This document shows positions 24,173-32,428 of a stretch of 41,083 nt of DNA, in pieces. The stretch spans positions 1-41,083 of the forward strand of contig JAFAKN010000538.1 in NCBI GenBank assembly GCA_019235415.1, in the 5' to 3' direction. The notes under the pieces were generated by a model that searched no databases, was not told the DNA's origin, and was given only the letters and a program-made list of their open reading frames with translations. Within the stretch, counting starts at the first letter, position 1, and the number at the start of each line of letters is the position of its first letter. Both the position numbers and the translations under genes were made by a program. This DNA is from Alphaproteobacteria bacterium. Lineage in GTDB: Bacteria > Pseudomonadota > Alphaproteobacteria > Reyranellales > Reyranellaceae.

Positions 24173-25423
24173 ATGAAGTTCATGCTTTTCGTCCTGCCGA
24201 CCGTTCCCGGCACGCTCGAAGACCGCAAGCGCCTGCGGCCGATCGGGCGCAACAACGAGCGTTACCAGCAGATGCTCGACGAGCTGCGCACGCTCGCGCA
24301 ATTCGCCGACGACGTCGGCTTCGACGTCATGGCGACCACCGAGCATCATTTCCATTCCGAAGGCTATGAGACGTCGGTGGCGCCGCTGCTGCTCTATGCC
24401 GACCTCGCCGCCCGCACCAAACGGATAAAGTTCTCGCCGCTCGGCTTGGTGCTGCCGTCGTGGGATCCGATGCGCGCCGCCGAGGAGCTCGCCGTCCTCG
24501 ACCATCTCACCAAGGGCCGCATCTATGCCGGCTTCGCGCGCGGCTACCAGGACCGCTGGGTCAATGTGCTCGGCCAGCAGTACCATGTGACCGGCGCGCC
24601 GATGGACGGCTCGTCGATCGACAACCACAACCGCAAGGTCTACGAGGAGACGCTGAAAGTCATCAAGAAGGCCTGGACCGAGGAGTCCTTCGACTACGAC
24701 GGCGAGTACTACAAGGTCCCGTATCCCTACAAGGAAGGCATCACCCGCTGGCCGGTGCACGAATGGACGCGCACCTACGGCGCGCCGGGCGAGGTCGACG
24801 CCGAGGGCGTCATCCGCAAGATCTGCGTGGTGCCAAAACCCTACCAGCAGCCGCATCCGCCGTTGTTCCAGCCCTTCTCGGTCAGCGAATCGACCATCCG
24901 CTACACGGCGCAGTCCAACATCGTGCCGTGGATCCTGGTCTCCAACCCGCCCGACTTCGAGCGCCTGTGCCGGACCTATCGCGACGTCGCCGGCCAGAAC
25001 GGCCGCAAGCTCGGCCTGGGCGAAAGCGTCGGCGCCTTCCGCGCCGTCCATTTCGGCCGCACCGAAGCCGAAGCCGTCGAGCTCCTACGCAGCACCAACT
25101 ATGCCGGCTTCAACCACTATTTCGGCGGCTTCGGATTCTGGGAAGCGTTTCGCACCGAGGCGGACGCCGCCAAGTATCCGCTCGACCCCTACACGCCGCT
25201 GCCGGCGTCGGAATGGACCTTGGAGCGCATGCGCAAGGTCAAGTACGCGCTGGCCGGCACGCCCGACCAGGTGAAGCGCGAGATCGAGACGCTGCACCGC
25301 ATCGGCAACGAGGGCGAGCTCGAATGGTTCGGCTGGTTCTTCGACCAGGGCTTCATGTCGCTCGACGAGGAGATGCGCCAGATGGAGACCTTCGCCAAGC
25401 ACATCATCCCGGCGTTCCGGTAG
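24173..25423 (+). CDS. LLM class flavin-dependent oxidoreductase (luciferase-like monooxygenase)
   Basis: This 416-residue protein begins MKFMLFVLPT, with GAGGAGGAAG at ideal spacing before ATG 24173. The luciferase-like TIM-barrel signatures are TEHHFHSEGYETSVAPLLL (the conserved EHH at strand 2), then IKFSPLGLVLPSWDPMRAAEELAVLDHLTKGRIYAGFARG, the F420/FMN-dependent LLM core. The later part, FGGFGFWEAF and FDQGFMSLDEEMRQM, closes the family. It should use reduced FMN with a separate reductase. The substrate may be an alkyl, aromatic or sulfonated compound. It is convergent with the TauD-type gene, separated by a palindromic repeat. Both oxygenase genes plus the lactonase-fold protein suggest a peripheral degradation locus. 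Confidence 0.92.
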   Translation: MKFMLFVLPTVPGTLEDRKRLRPIGRNNERYQQMLDELRTLAQFADDVGFDVMATTEHHFHSEGYETSVAPLLLYADLAARTKRIKFSPLGLVLPSWDPMRAAEELAVLDHLTKGRIYAGFARGYQDRWVNVLGQQYHVTGAPMDGSSIDNHNRKVYEETLKVIKKAWTEESFDYDGEYYKVPYPYKEGITRWPVHEWTRTYGAPGEVDAEGVIRKICVVPKPYQQPHPPLFQPFSVSESTIRYTAQSNIVPWILVSNPPDFERLCRTYRDVAGQNGRKLGLGESVGAFRAVHFGRTEAEAVELLRSTNYAGFNHYFGGFGFWEAFRTEADAAKYPLDPYTPLPASEWTLERMRKVKYALAGTPDQVKREIETLHRIGNEGELEWFGWFFDQGFMSLDEEMRQMETFAKHIIPAFR

Positions 25424-25441
25424 CAGTCGGCCAGCCGCTTT

Positions 25442-25509
25442 GTCATCCCGAGCGCCAGCGAGGGACCTTTAAGGCGACAGGAAAGGTCCCTCGCTACGCT
25501 CGGGATGAC
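25442..25509. repeat. Intergenic palindromic repeat, copy 3
   Basis: This is a short 68-bp copy with perfect outer arms GTCATCCCGAG / CTCGGGATGAC and inner arms GAGGGACCTTT / AAAGGTCCCTC. It lies between the convergent LLM and TauD genes and could act as a bidirectional transcription end. Confidence 0.92.
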
Positions 25510-25539
25510 AGAGGTCGATGCGATGCCCTCACACCACCC

Positions 25540-26385
25540 TCACACCGGCACCGAGCCGCCCATGGTCGTGCGGTGCATCTTGCGGCGCTGCGGCAGGTCA
25601 TAATCCTGGATGGCGCGGTGCTGGACCGTGCAGTTGTCCCACATCAGAAGGTCGCCCGGCCGCCAACGATGGCGGTAGATGAACTGCGGCTTCACGATGT
25701 GATCGGCCAGCGCCGCGATCAGCGCCTCGGCCTCCTCGGCGTCGAGGCCCTCGATGGCGGCGCAGTCGTCGCGCATGACGTAGAGGCATTTGCGCCCGGT
25801 GCGCGGATGGGTGCGCACGATCGGATGGCGCACCGGCGGGTTGACCAGGATCTCCTCGGGCTTCGGCGGAAAGGCGCGCTTGCGCGCCGTGAAGTCGAAT
25901 ACCGCGCGACGGCCCAAGAGGCGCTGCTGCAGGCTTTCGGGCAGCGCGTCCCACGCCGCCGCGGCGCTGGCGAACTCGGTGTCGCCGAGCGGCAGGCCTA
26001 GAAGCTCCGGAGTCTCGATGGCGTAGAGGATGGTGCCGCGCGGCGGCCGCGCCGTGTAGCACATGTCGCTGTGCCAGTACTCGCCGGCGCGCCGGATGCC
26101 GATCGGCTTGCCGTCGTCGGTGATGTTCGACACCACGACGATCTCCGGGCAGCCGGGCACGCTCCAGCGCTGGCCGAAGATGTTGTAGGCGATCTCGCCG
26201 AAGCGCCGGGTGAAGGCGACGTGCTGCTCGGCCGTGATCCGCTGGTCGCGAAAGAAGATCACGCCATGCTCGTCGTAGGCCCGCTCGATCGTGGCGAAGG
26301 TCGCCTCGTCGATCGGCTGCGCCAGGTCGACGCCGCGGATCTCGGCGCCCAGCGCCGCGCCGGTCGGCACGATCTCGAGGTTCAT
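25540..26385 (-). CDS. TauD/TfdA family 2-oxoglutarate dioxygenase
   Basis: This is a 281-residue Fe(II)/2-oxoglutarate oxygenase. The facial triad is visible: His105 and Asp107 in EYWHSDMCY and His256 in TVQHRAI; the 2-oxoglutarate-binding Arg lies in the RRKMHRTT stretch (267-272). The N-terminal GALGAEIRGVDL and GVIFFRDQRIT are typical of the family. TauD takes taurine and TfdA takes 2,4-D, but the substrate here is unknown. ATG 26385 has GGAGG six bases upstream. Palindromic repeats lie on both sides of the gene (25442 and 26431). Confidence 0.94.
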   Translation of the reverse strand: MNLEIVPTGAALGAEIRGVDLAQPIDEATFATIERAYDEHGVIFFRDQRITAEQHVAFTRRFGEIAYNIFGQRWSVPGCPEIVVVSNITDDGKPIGIRRAGEYWHSDMCYTARPPRGTILYAIETPELLGLPLGDTEFASAAAAWDALPESLQQRLLGRRAVFDFTARKRAFPPKPEEILVNPPVRHPIVRTHPRTGRKCLYVMRDDCAAIEGLDAEEAEALIAALADHIVKPQFIYRHRWRPGDLLMWDNCTVQHRAIQDYDLPQRRKMHRTTMGGSVPV

Positions 26386-26430
26386 GATTATCCTCCGTCG
26401 TACCGAACGAAGCGCGGTGACTCCACTCCC

Positions 26431-26539
26431 GCCATCCCGAGCCGAGCGAAGCGCAGTCGAGGGACCTTTTTTGTCGTCGCCGGAAACATGAAAGGTCCCT
26501 CCACTACGCCTCGCTTGGCTCGGCTCCGATCGGGATGAC
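26431..26539. repeat. Intergenic palindromic repeat, copy 4
   Basis: The outer arms CCATCCCGAGCCGAGC and GCTCCGATCGGGATGAC are imperfect, the inner arms GAGGGACCTTTT and AAAGGTCCCTC nearly perfect. The repeat fills the gap between the lactonase and TauD genes and ends 10 bases after the stop of the lactonase gene. Confidence 0.85.
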
Positions 26540-26549
26540 GGATTGAGAA

Positions 26550-27716
26550 TCACCCCTTCAAGTCGACGATCTCGACCCAGTTCGGCTGCATGCCCATCGG
26601 AACCTGGTGCTTGGCGGTGAGCGCGCCGCTGTTGGGATCGATCGCATGCACCGTCATACCGGCCGAATCCATGCCGACCGACAAGAGGAACTTGCCGCGC
26701 GGGTCGATGTCGAAGCCGCGCGGCGTCTTCTCGGTCGGCCATTTGCCGATCGCCGTCAGCGTCCCCTTGTCGGGATCGATCTTGTAGCCGTGCAGCGTGC
26801 TGGTGGTGCGCACCGCACCGTAGAGGTAGCGTCCGTCCGGCGTGACGTGGATGTCCGAGGCGAACGCCGAATCCTTGCCGTTATGGTCACCGGTCTCGAC
26901 GAAGGCGATCTCGCGCAGCGTGCCCTTGGCCGGGTCGATGGCATAGGCGCCGATCGTCGCCGTCGTCTCGGTCAGCAGGTAGCCCCATTTGCCGTTGGGA
27001 TGGATCGTGAAGTGACGTGGGCCGGCGCCCGCCTTGGTGATCACCACGGGGGGATCGCTCGGCGTCAGCCGGCCGCTCGCCGGATCGAAGGCGAACTGCA
27101 TGACGTGGTCGGCCGAGAGCACCGGCACGTAGACGTGCCGGTTCGCGCCATCGATGAGCACGCAGTGCGCCTTGGGCTGGGTCTCGATGATCTGGGTTCC
27201 CTTGGCCTCGACGCCGCCCTTCGCGTCGATCGGGTAGCTCGCGATCTTGGCGCCGACATACGAGGCGCCGAGCAGGTGCTTCCCCGACTTGTCGACGTTG
27301 AGGTAGGCCATCTGATCTATGAGCGGCGTCGTGCCGAGCAGCGTGAGCTTGCCGCTCGCCGGATCGATCGCGAAGGCCGAGACCGGGTAAGGCTCGCCGC
27401 GCAGCTGCGCGTAGAGGAAGCGCTTGTCGGAGGACAGCGCCATCGGCAGGCTCGACGGCGACTTGTCGCTGCCCGGCACCTCCTTCTTCTCGATCGGGCT
27501 GAGCGCGCCGGTGGCGCGGTCCATGGAGAGGACATGGATGTCCCGGCTCCCGGCATTGGAGACATAGACGACCGTCTCGGGGCTCATGCTGTCGGCCATC
27601 GCTCGCTTCTCTTCCAGGGTGACAATAGGAAAGGCGCCGAGCGCAGCGATGCCGCCGAGCCCCGCTTGCAGCGCGCCCCTTCGATTGATCCGTCGCTTGA
27701 TCCGTTCTGGTGTCAT
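26550..27716 (-). CDS. Lactonase family protein, 7-bladed beta-propeller (exported)
   Basis: The 388-residue protein starts MTPERIKRRINRRGALQAGLGG, a Tat-like leader (twin Arg before a hydrophobic stretch), then becomes a repetitive propeller with recurring units such as VYVSNAGSRDIHVLSMDRATGAL, AFAIDPASGKLTLLG, AYAIDPAKGTLREI and GYKIDPDKGTLTAIG. This is the PF10282 lactonase fold, whose best-known member is 6-phosphogluconolactonase. Export makes a sugar-phosphate substrate unlikely, and an extracytoplasmic lactone or muconate-type substrate is more plausible. The Tat nature of the leader is uncertain because the motif is RRG rather than RRxFLK. Confidence 0.88.
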   Translation of the reverse strand: MTPERIKRRINRRGALQAGLGGIAALGAFPIVTLEEKRAMADSMSPETVVYVSNAGSRDIHVLSMDRATGALSPIEKKEVPGSDKSPSSLPMALSSDKRFLYAQLRGEPYPVSAFAIDPASGKLTLLGTTPLIDQMAYLNVDKSGKHLLGASYVGAKIASYPIDAKGGVEAKGTQIIETQPKAHCVLIDGANRHVYVPVLSADHVMQFAFDPASGRLTPSDPPVVITKAGAGPRHFTIHPNGKWGYLLTETTATIGAYAIDPAKGTLREIAFVETGDHNGKDSAFASDIHVTPDGRYLYGAVRTTSTLHGYKIDPDKGTLTAIGKWPTEKTPRGFDIDPRGKFLLSVGMDSAGMTVHAIDPNSGALTAKHQVPMGMQPNWVEIVDLKG

Positions 27717-27800
27717 TGTTTCCTCCCGGCGACGCGGGAGGAAGCCTAGCAGGCGGCGGAGAAAGTGTCGCGCCGCTCAACGAGCCGTGGAATCCATCCC

Positions 27801-27899
27801 GTCATCCCGACCGGAGCGCGAAAGCGCGTAGTGGAGGGACCTCTCTTCTCCGTCGAAAAGAAAGGTCCCTCGACTTCGCGTCGCTCCGCTCGGGATGAC
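27801..27899. repeat. Intergenic palindromic repeat, copy 5
   Basis: This 99-bp copy has outer arms GTCATCCCGACCGGAGCG and CGCTCCGCTCGGGATGAC and inner arms GTGGAGGGACCT and AGGTCCCTCGAC. It lies upstream of the lactonase gene and before the secreted small protein. The left half is almost identical to copy 2 (23816). Confidence 0.9.
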
Positions 27900-27990
27900 G
27901 GGACCAAGCGCCGTCATCACACTCAAAAAGGCGAAGGCCGCGCGTCGCCGCGCGGCCAATCGTCGTTTTGGGCGTGGAGCGCGCGACTCG

Positions 27991-28362
27991 TTACTGCGAG
28001 TTGTGCCGGGCCTCGCCGTGCGGCCGCAGCGGCGTCACCGGCGCCTGGGCAAGCCCCGTGGTGTCGGCAGGCACGTCGAAGCCCTTGTTCTTCAGGAGAG
28101 CTTCCATCGTCGAGATGCCTTTGTCGTACTGACCGTTCTGGCAGTCGATGGCGGCGCCGATGCGGTCGTGATTGCGCGCGCCGTCGGAATTCTCGCTGCG
28201 ACCGGTACCGGCGTAACGGTCGAAGTACGAGATCAGCTGATCGCAACGCGCTTTGGAATCGTGCGTCGGAGCGGCGTTCCCCTGCGCAAAGGCAGAGCTG
28301 GCCGTGCCCACGGCCAGGACCATCGCCAACGCGATGGATGAACGAACAACAAGGTAGTGCAT
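27991..28362 (-). CDS. Small secreted protein with signal peptide
   Basis: This is a 123-residue protein. Residues 1-26 form a signal peptide (MHYLVVRSSIALAMVLAVGTASSAFA, cut before QGN). The mature part has two Cys (DSKARCDQL and IGAAIDCQNG) that could form one disulfide, and a helix-turn-helix-like layout (ISYFDRYAG, KGISTMEALLKNKGF), followed by a Pro-rich C-terminus. I do not recognise a family. The periplasm is the likely site. The upstream region (28363-28736), shared with the MFS gene, contains a pair of 21-bp-phased repeats. Confidence 0.7.
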   Translation of the reverse strand: MHYLVVRSSIALAMVLAVGTASSAFAQGNAAPTHDSKARCDQLISYFDRYAGTGRSENSDGARNHDRIGAAIDCQNGQYDKGISTMEALLKNKGFDVPADTTGLAQAPVTPLRPHGEARHNSQ

Positions 28363-28736
28363 TTCGTAACTCGCAAGTGATTCATGATCTCAGGAGGCGC
28401 CGGATCATGTTCGGCTGGTCGAGCACATGGGGGCCGATCAGTCGCGAACAAGCGACCTGCGACAATCAGTGAGCAGTTGCAGCAATCGACTGAGCAGCTG
28501 CGGCAATTAAGTCACGCATTCGCATGTACGATGCGCGTCCATCGACCATGCAGAATCCGCGCGCACGTTTTGGACAGAATGCCGTAGCATTTCAGCGATG
28601 CAATCTTCACGTGCAGGTCATCCACGCCCGCACGCGAGCGTAGGATGAAGGCGCGACCGCCCTGTGAAAATGCCGGAGCATGATGGAGTCGCGCCCGCCG
28701 GCGATCGGCGTAGGATCGGGGTAACAAGCATTCGGG
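28363..28736. other. Divergent intergenic region, 374 bp
   Basis: No convincing gene is visible. It separates the small secreted protein (minus) from the MFS gene (plus). The notable content is the phased repeat pair at 28470-28510. A small palindrome AATGC-CGTA-GCATT is also visible around 28578. No open frame here has a good ribosome site. Confidence 0.6.
28470..28510. promoter_or_regulatory. Two direct repeats with 21-bp period
   Basis: TGAGCAGTTGCAGCAATCGA and TGAGCAGCTGCGGCAATTAA match at 16 of 20 positions and are spaced 21 bp apart, two turns of DNA. They lie about 110-150 bases upstream of the secreted protein gene and 230-270 upstream of the MFS gene. An operator for a tandem-binding regulator is plausible. 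Confidence 0.4.
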
Positions 28737-30041
28737 ATGGAACGCGGCATGACACGGGCAAGCGGCCAGGCTTACGGCTGGGTCATCGTCGGCGTGGGCG
28801 CGCTCAGCACTTGCATCGGCATGGGCTGCATGTTCTCGCTGGCGGTGTTCATGCAGCCGATCTCGGCCGAGTCCAGCTGGTCGCGCACCGCCATCTCGGC
28901 CGCCTTGACGATCGCCTTCCTCGCGATGGCCGCCGCCTCCTTCCTGTGGGGCGCGCTCAGCGATCGCTTCGGGCCGCGCCCGGTCGTGGTCGGCGGCAGC
29001 CTTTTACTGGGCCTCGGCCTGGTGCTGGCCAGCCGTGCCACCGCCGCGCTCGAGTTCCAGCTCCTGTTCGGCCTGTTCGTCGGCGCGGCGGCCGGCGCCT
29101 TCTATGCGCCGATGATGGCGCTCGCCTCGGCCTGGTTCGACAAGAACCGCAGCCTCGCCGTGGCCCTGGTGTCGGCCGGCGGCGGCATGGCGCCGGTCAC
29201 CGTGGCGCCGTTCGCCCGCTTCCTGATCGACGCCTACGACTGGCGGCCGGCGATGCTGATCGTCGGCCTCGCCGCGACGGCGCTGCTGCTGCCGGCCGCG
29301 CTGCTGACGCGGCGGGCGCCGGGCGTGCTGCCGCCCATGCCCTCGGGCGGCTCCTCCAACGCCGCGTTGCCCGCCGCGTCGACCCTGGCAGCGCCGGCGC
29401 CAGGTGTGCCCACGCCGGCGGCAACGCTTCTCGCCCCGCGGCAGCTCACGGTGGCGCAGGCGCTGCGCACGCCGCAGTTCGCCGCCCTGGCGCTGGCCCA
29501 CTTCGCCTGCTGCGCCGCGCACTCCGGTCCGATCTTTCACATGGTGAGCTACGCCATCGGCTGCGGCATCCCGGCGATGGCCGCGGTGAGCGTCTACAGC
29601 CTGGCCGGCCTGTCGGGGCTGGGCGGCCGCTTGCTGCTCGGCGTGGCGGCCGATCGGCTGGGCGCCAAGCCGGTGCTGGTGGCCGGCCTGATGGTGCAGG
29701 CGATCGGCGCCGGCGCCTGGATGTTCGCGCGCGAGCTCGGCGAGCTCTATGCGCTGTCGGTGGTGTTCGGCATGGCCTACGGCGGGGTGATGCCGCTTTA
29801 CGCCATCTTGGCCCGCGACTTTTTCGGCGCGCGCATTTTAGGGACAGTGTTCGGCGCCATCGCCGCTCTGGCCAACCTCGGCATGGCGCTGGGCCCGTGG
29901 GCCGGGGGCCTGGTGTACGACACCCAGGCGAGCTACGCGTGGCTTTACATCGGCTCGTTCGCGGTCGGGCTGGCAGCCGTCGCGGTGGCGCTTGCCTTCA
30001 AGCCCAGGGTGGCCGTGGCGCAATTCGCGGCTGTGGGGTGA
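28737..30041 (+). CDS. MFS transporter (intact parent of the fragments at 34143 and 35314)
   Basis: The protein has 434 residues and 12 hydrophobic segments, with motif A as SDRFGPRPVVVGG at about residues 80-92 and the equivalent ADRLGAKPVLVAGL in the second half. The central loop is long and Pro/Ala-rich (residues 196-240). It belongs to the oxalate/formate antiporter-like or monocarboxylate MFS group by its start (AYGWVIVGVGALSTCIGMG). Substrate is unknown. A start at ATG 28749 is possible, but 28737 keeps only four more residues. Two degenerate copies of its 3' end occur about 4-5 kb downstream, showing local duplication. Confidence 0.92.
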   Translation: MERGMTRASGQAYGWVIVGVGALSTCIGMGCMFSLAVFMQPISAESSWSRTAISAALTIAFLAMAAASFLWGALSDRFGPRPVVVGGSLLLGLGLVLASRATAALEFQLLFGLFVGAAAGAFYAPMMALASAWFDKNRSLAVALVSAGGGMAPVTVAPFARFLIDAYDWRPAMLIVGLAATALLLPAALLTRRAPGVLPPMPSGGSSNAALPAASTLAAPAPGVPTPAATLLAPRQLTVAQALRTPQFAALALAHFACCAAHSGPIFHMVSYAIGCGIPAMAAVSVYSLAGLSGLGGRLLLGVAADRLGAKPVLVAGLMVQAIGAGAWMFARELGELYALSVVFGMAYGGVMPLYAILARDFFGARILGTVFGAIAALANLGMALGPWAGGLVYDTQASYAWLYIGSFAVGLAAVAVALAFKPRVAVAQFAAVG

Positions 30042-30185
30042 GCGCCGATCAATCAAATTAATCAAGAAAATGAATCGGCGCTGCAGAGCCGCGCACGCTC
30101 GGCGGCTTGGTTTCCGCCGCCACGCGGTCGCCCGGTTCGTCCTATAGTAGGGGGCGTTCAAACATGCTGGCTTAGAGGAATAGAG

Positions 30186-30554
30186 ATGTTGAAGCTCAGT
30201 CTGCGACTTGTGCTCGTTGGGGGCATCGGCATGACCGGGGCGGCGTGCGTAGAGGACGGCTATGGCGCACCGCGCGGCTACAATCAGCCGGGATACGGCA
30301 ACCCGTACTACAACACCGGCTACTACAATCCTCCGCCTCCACCACGGTACGGCTATGCGCAGCCCGCGCCGTACTACAACTACCCCAACCAGCAGGGAAG
30401 CTGGTACAACCAAGCTGACGGCCGCCGCTATACCACGGTGACCGTTACGAACCGCGGCCAGAACGGGTATCGAGACGACGTCGTTCAGCAGCAGGTCGTC
30501 TGCGGCAGCCAGTACTACGACGGTTACCGTACCCGCACCGCACCTCAGTGCTGA
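30186..30554 (+). CDS. Small exported protein, Tyr/Asn/Gly/Pro-rich, probable lipoprotein
   Basis: The 122-residue product starts at ATG 30186 with AGAGGAATAG upstream. Residues 1-20 form a signal sequence ending in MTGAAC, a lipobox-like end with Cys21, so the protein may be lipid-anchored. The mature part is low complexity, with repeated Tyr-Tyr-Asn and Tyr-Gly pairs and a PPPPP run (GNPYYNTGYYNPPPPPRYGY). It ends with a more regular domain with two Cys (VVCGSQYYDGY and the C-terminal PQC). An envelope or biofilm-type surface role is possible. The family is not recognised. Confidence 0.7.
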   Translation: MLKLSLRLVLVGGIGMTGAACVEDGYGAPRGYNQPGYGNPYYNTGYYNPPPPPRYGYAQPAPYYNYPNQQGSWYNQADGRRYTTVTVTNRGQNGYRDDVVQQQVVCGSQYYDGYRTRTAPQC

Positions 30555-30934
30555 TCGCATCCATGCGCGTTCACATGAACCGCGCATTGCTGGCCAGTCT
30601 CTCGCCGGCATGGTGAGCCCGTACAGCTCGACGAGCTGTTTCCGGCTCGGCTTGTGAGGGTAAGGCACCCACACGTTCGTCGAGGGATGGCACTGGTCGC
30701 CGAGGCGCGCAACCCGAGTCCTTAATCCTCGAGCTTACGAGGCAGCTGAAAGAACCGAGGTGCGTAAAGCCCTCTCAGCCAATCATTGTGATGCTTACCG
30801 CATGAAGCACCAGCGGCAAGCGGTCATGGGACGCGGCGGCGCCCACGGGAGACTGAGCGCAATGGCTAGGCCTCGGGCGCTACGAGTTCACCATCTCGAC
30901 GACCCGGTAGGGTCGCGGTCCCTAGAACGCGCCT
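30555..30934. other. 380-bp stretch without a convincing gene
   Basis: The minus strand has an open frame starting at 30674 that reads KPSRKQLVELYGLTMPARDW, which looks protein-like for about 25 codons and then loses character; it may be a gene remnant. A plus-strand frame (30760-30948) is Arg-rich and looks like a shadow. GC is lower than in flanking genes. No repeat family member is seen. Confidence 0.4.
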
Positions 30935-31084
30935 TTATGACAGGTTGATCTCCCCCATGCGCCAAGGCATCGGGCCCGGTATCTCCGGGTGCCATACCAC
31001 CACCAGCATTTCCGCGAGCACAATCAGCAGGGAAATCACCACTAGCCGCAGCACCCGTCCGGTCCGTAACGATGCGCAATGCAT
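30935..31084 (-). CDS. Small membrane protein, one TM helix
   Basis: The ATG at 31084 opens 49 residues, MHCASLRTGRVLR followed by a single hydrophobic helix (LVVISLLIVLAEMLVVVW) and a short tail HPEIPGPMPWRMGEINLS. The basic residues before the helix predict an N-in topology. An earlier in-frame GTG (31159) adds a Phe/His-rich stretch without a ribosome site. The ribosome site is weak (GGGAAC), so this is moderately supported only by the well-formed membrane helix. No family is known to me. Confidence 0.35.
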   Translation of the reverse strand: MHCASLRTGRVLRLVVISLLIVLAEMLVVVWHPEIPGPMPWRMGEINLS

Positions 31085-31424
31085 GGTTTGTTCCCGACAC
31101 GCGAGGTGAAAGGGAAACGCGAGGATGCCCGTCCAGTTGCTGTTCGCTATCGCTCGCACTCGGACGGAAGCGCTCTGCTTCCGACTTATCCGGTGAAACG
31201 GCTTTCCCTAGGTGACGGACCTGGTGTGCGCCCATCAGCTTGTCGGGCGTGATTGGAAGGTCGCGCGGGCGTTGCTCCACGCACGTGGCAGAGATCGAAG
31301 GGAACGCGGTGACGAGGCAACAAGACAGGAGGGGGACGCCTCATGGCGCCGCGCTCCCTTGGCAATGCGCGGCTATTATAAGGCCAGAGCATTGCACGAG
31401 TCCGCGCCACCAGGGGGAGCCCGC
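31085..31424. other. 340-bp stretch without a convincing gene
   Basis: This is the region between the small membrane gene (minus) and the four-TM protein (plus). Open frames here are Arg/His-rich and lack ribosome sites. It presumably contains the two divergent promoters, but I cannot pick hexamers with confidence. Confidence 0.4.
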
Positions 31425-32174
31425 ATGACGATGAAGCCTCTGCCGTATGACGGCGACCGTCCCGCGATTTTCGCCGGCATCGCTCGTCGCAGCGGCGCGC
31501 GACTTCTGCACGAGGTGCGGGAAGCGCTGCCGCCGACGATTTTCTTTTTCGTCGGCTTCAACCTTATCGTGCTCACGACCAACCTTCTCGTTGCGCAGTA
31601 TCTGATCGCCGTCGGCAACCTCATGCTCGCCACCTTGGGTGCGCTCCTCGTCGGCAAGTCCGTGCTCGTCGCCAACAAGATCCCGCTTGTGAAACTCTAC
31701 GACCGGGCACCGTTGATCCAACCGATCCTGTTCAAGACGTGCTTCTATTGGGTGGTCGTGGCCTTCGTGCGCCTGCTGGAGCGTCTCGTCCACTTCGTGG
31801 CCGACGGCAATGCGCCGGCCGATTTCTTTTCCTACCTGGCCACGACCTTTTCCTGGCGCCACTTCGTCGCCGTTTCCCTGTGGCTCTTCGTCCTCTTCCT
31901 GGTCTACGTGACGGCATCGGAATTCAGCCAGCTCTTCGGTCGAGGCGAGGTGCGGCGGCTGCTGTTCACGCGTCGGCCGTCCGACCTGCAACTGAACCGG
32001 CGACAACGCGGCCGCGAATTGATGGGGCTGAGCCGGCTCGCCGACGCGCACTCGGCCGACGAGTTCCGCGATCCGACCAGCGTCGCGCACCGCGAGCTGG
32101 TCGAAATCTTGGGCCGGCTTGCGCGCCAGGGCACGGGCACCGGGACCGCCCGCGGATTGCCCGAGGGCGCGTGA
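31425..32174 (+). CDS. Multi-pass membrane protein of unknown function (about four TM)
   Basis: The 249-residue protein starts at ATG 31425 (GGGGGAG five bases upstream); the frame extends upstream but without protein character. Hydrophobic segments lie at about 36-58 (PPTIFFFVGFNLIVLTTNLLV), 62-82, 103-118 and 143-166 (FVAVSLWLFVLFLVYVT). A soluble basic and then acidic C-terminal tail of about 80 residues follows (RRLLFTRRPSDLQLNRRQRG; VAHRELVEILGRLARQ). I do not recognise a named family. The tail probably faces the cytoplasm. It is followed at 255 bases by the secreted protein at 32429. Confidence 0.75.
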   Translation: MTMKPLPYDGDRPAIFAGIARRSGARLLHEVREALPPTIFFFVGFNLIVLTTNLLVAQYLIAVGNLMLATLGALLVGKSVLVANKIPLVKLYDRAPLIQPILFKTCFYWVVVAFVRLLERLVHFVADGNAPADFFSYLATTFSWRHFVAVSLWLFVLFLVYVTASEFSQLFGRGEVRRLLFTRRPSDLQLNRRQRGRELMGLSRLADAHSADEFRDPTSVAHRELVEILGRLARQGTGTGTARGLPEGA

Positions 32175-32428
32175 AGGGGTACCGTCGCCGAGGCTCCGTC
32201 CCGGCCAGCCTTGGTCCACGGTCCTTGGCTTTGGATCGCGAAGCGCGTCACGTGCGTTTCATCGATCGTCGAAATCGGATTGCATTTTGCTGGTTTCGAT
32301 TCGGGTCGGGAGGCGCAGGGGGAGAGTCTCTTCTACTGGAGGGAGGGCGGCGGCCTGCCGACCCTCCGTTGCAACAATTTCGAGCTAGTCGTTGGAACAG
32401 CGGAGTTGCAGCCGAGAGGAGAACCATC

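Noticed and set aside
30600-30674. Minus-strand fragment reading KPSRKQLVELYGLTMPARDW
   Set aside because: Protein-like for about 25 codons only, no ribosome site and no recognisable family; may be a remnant.
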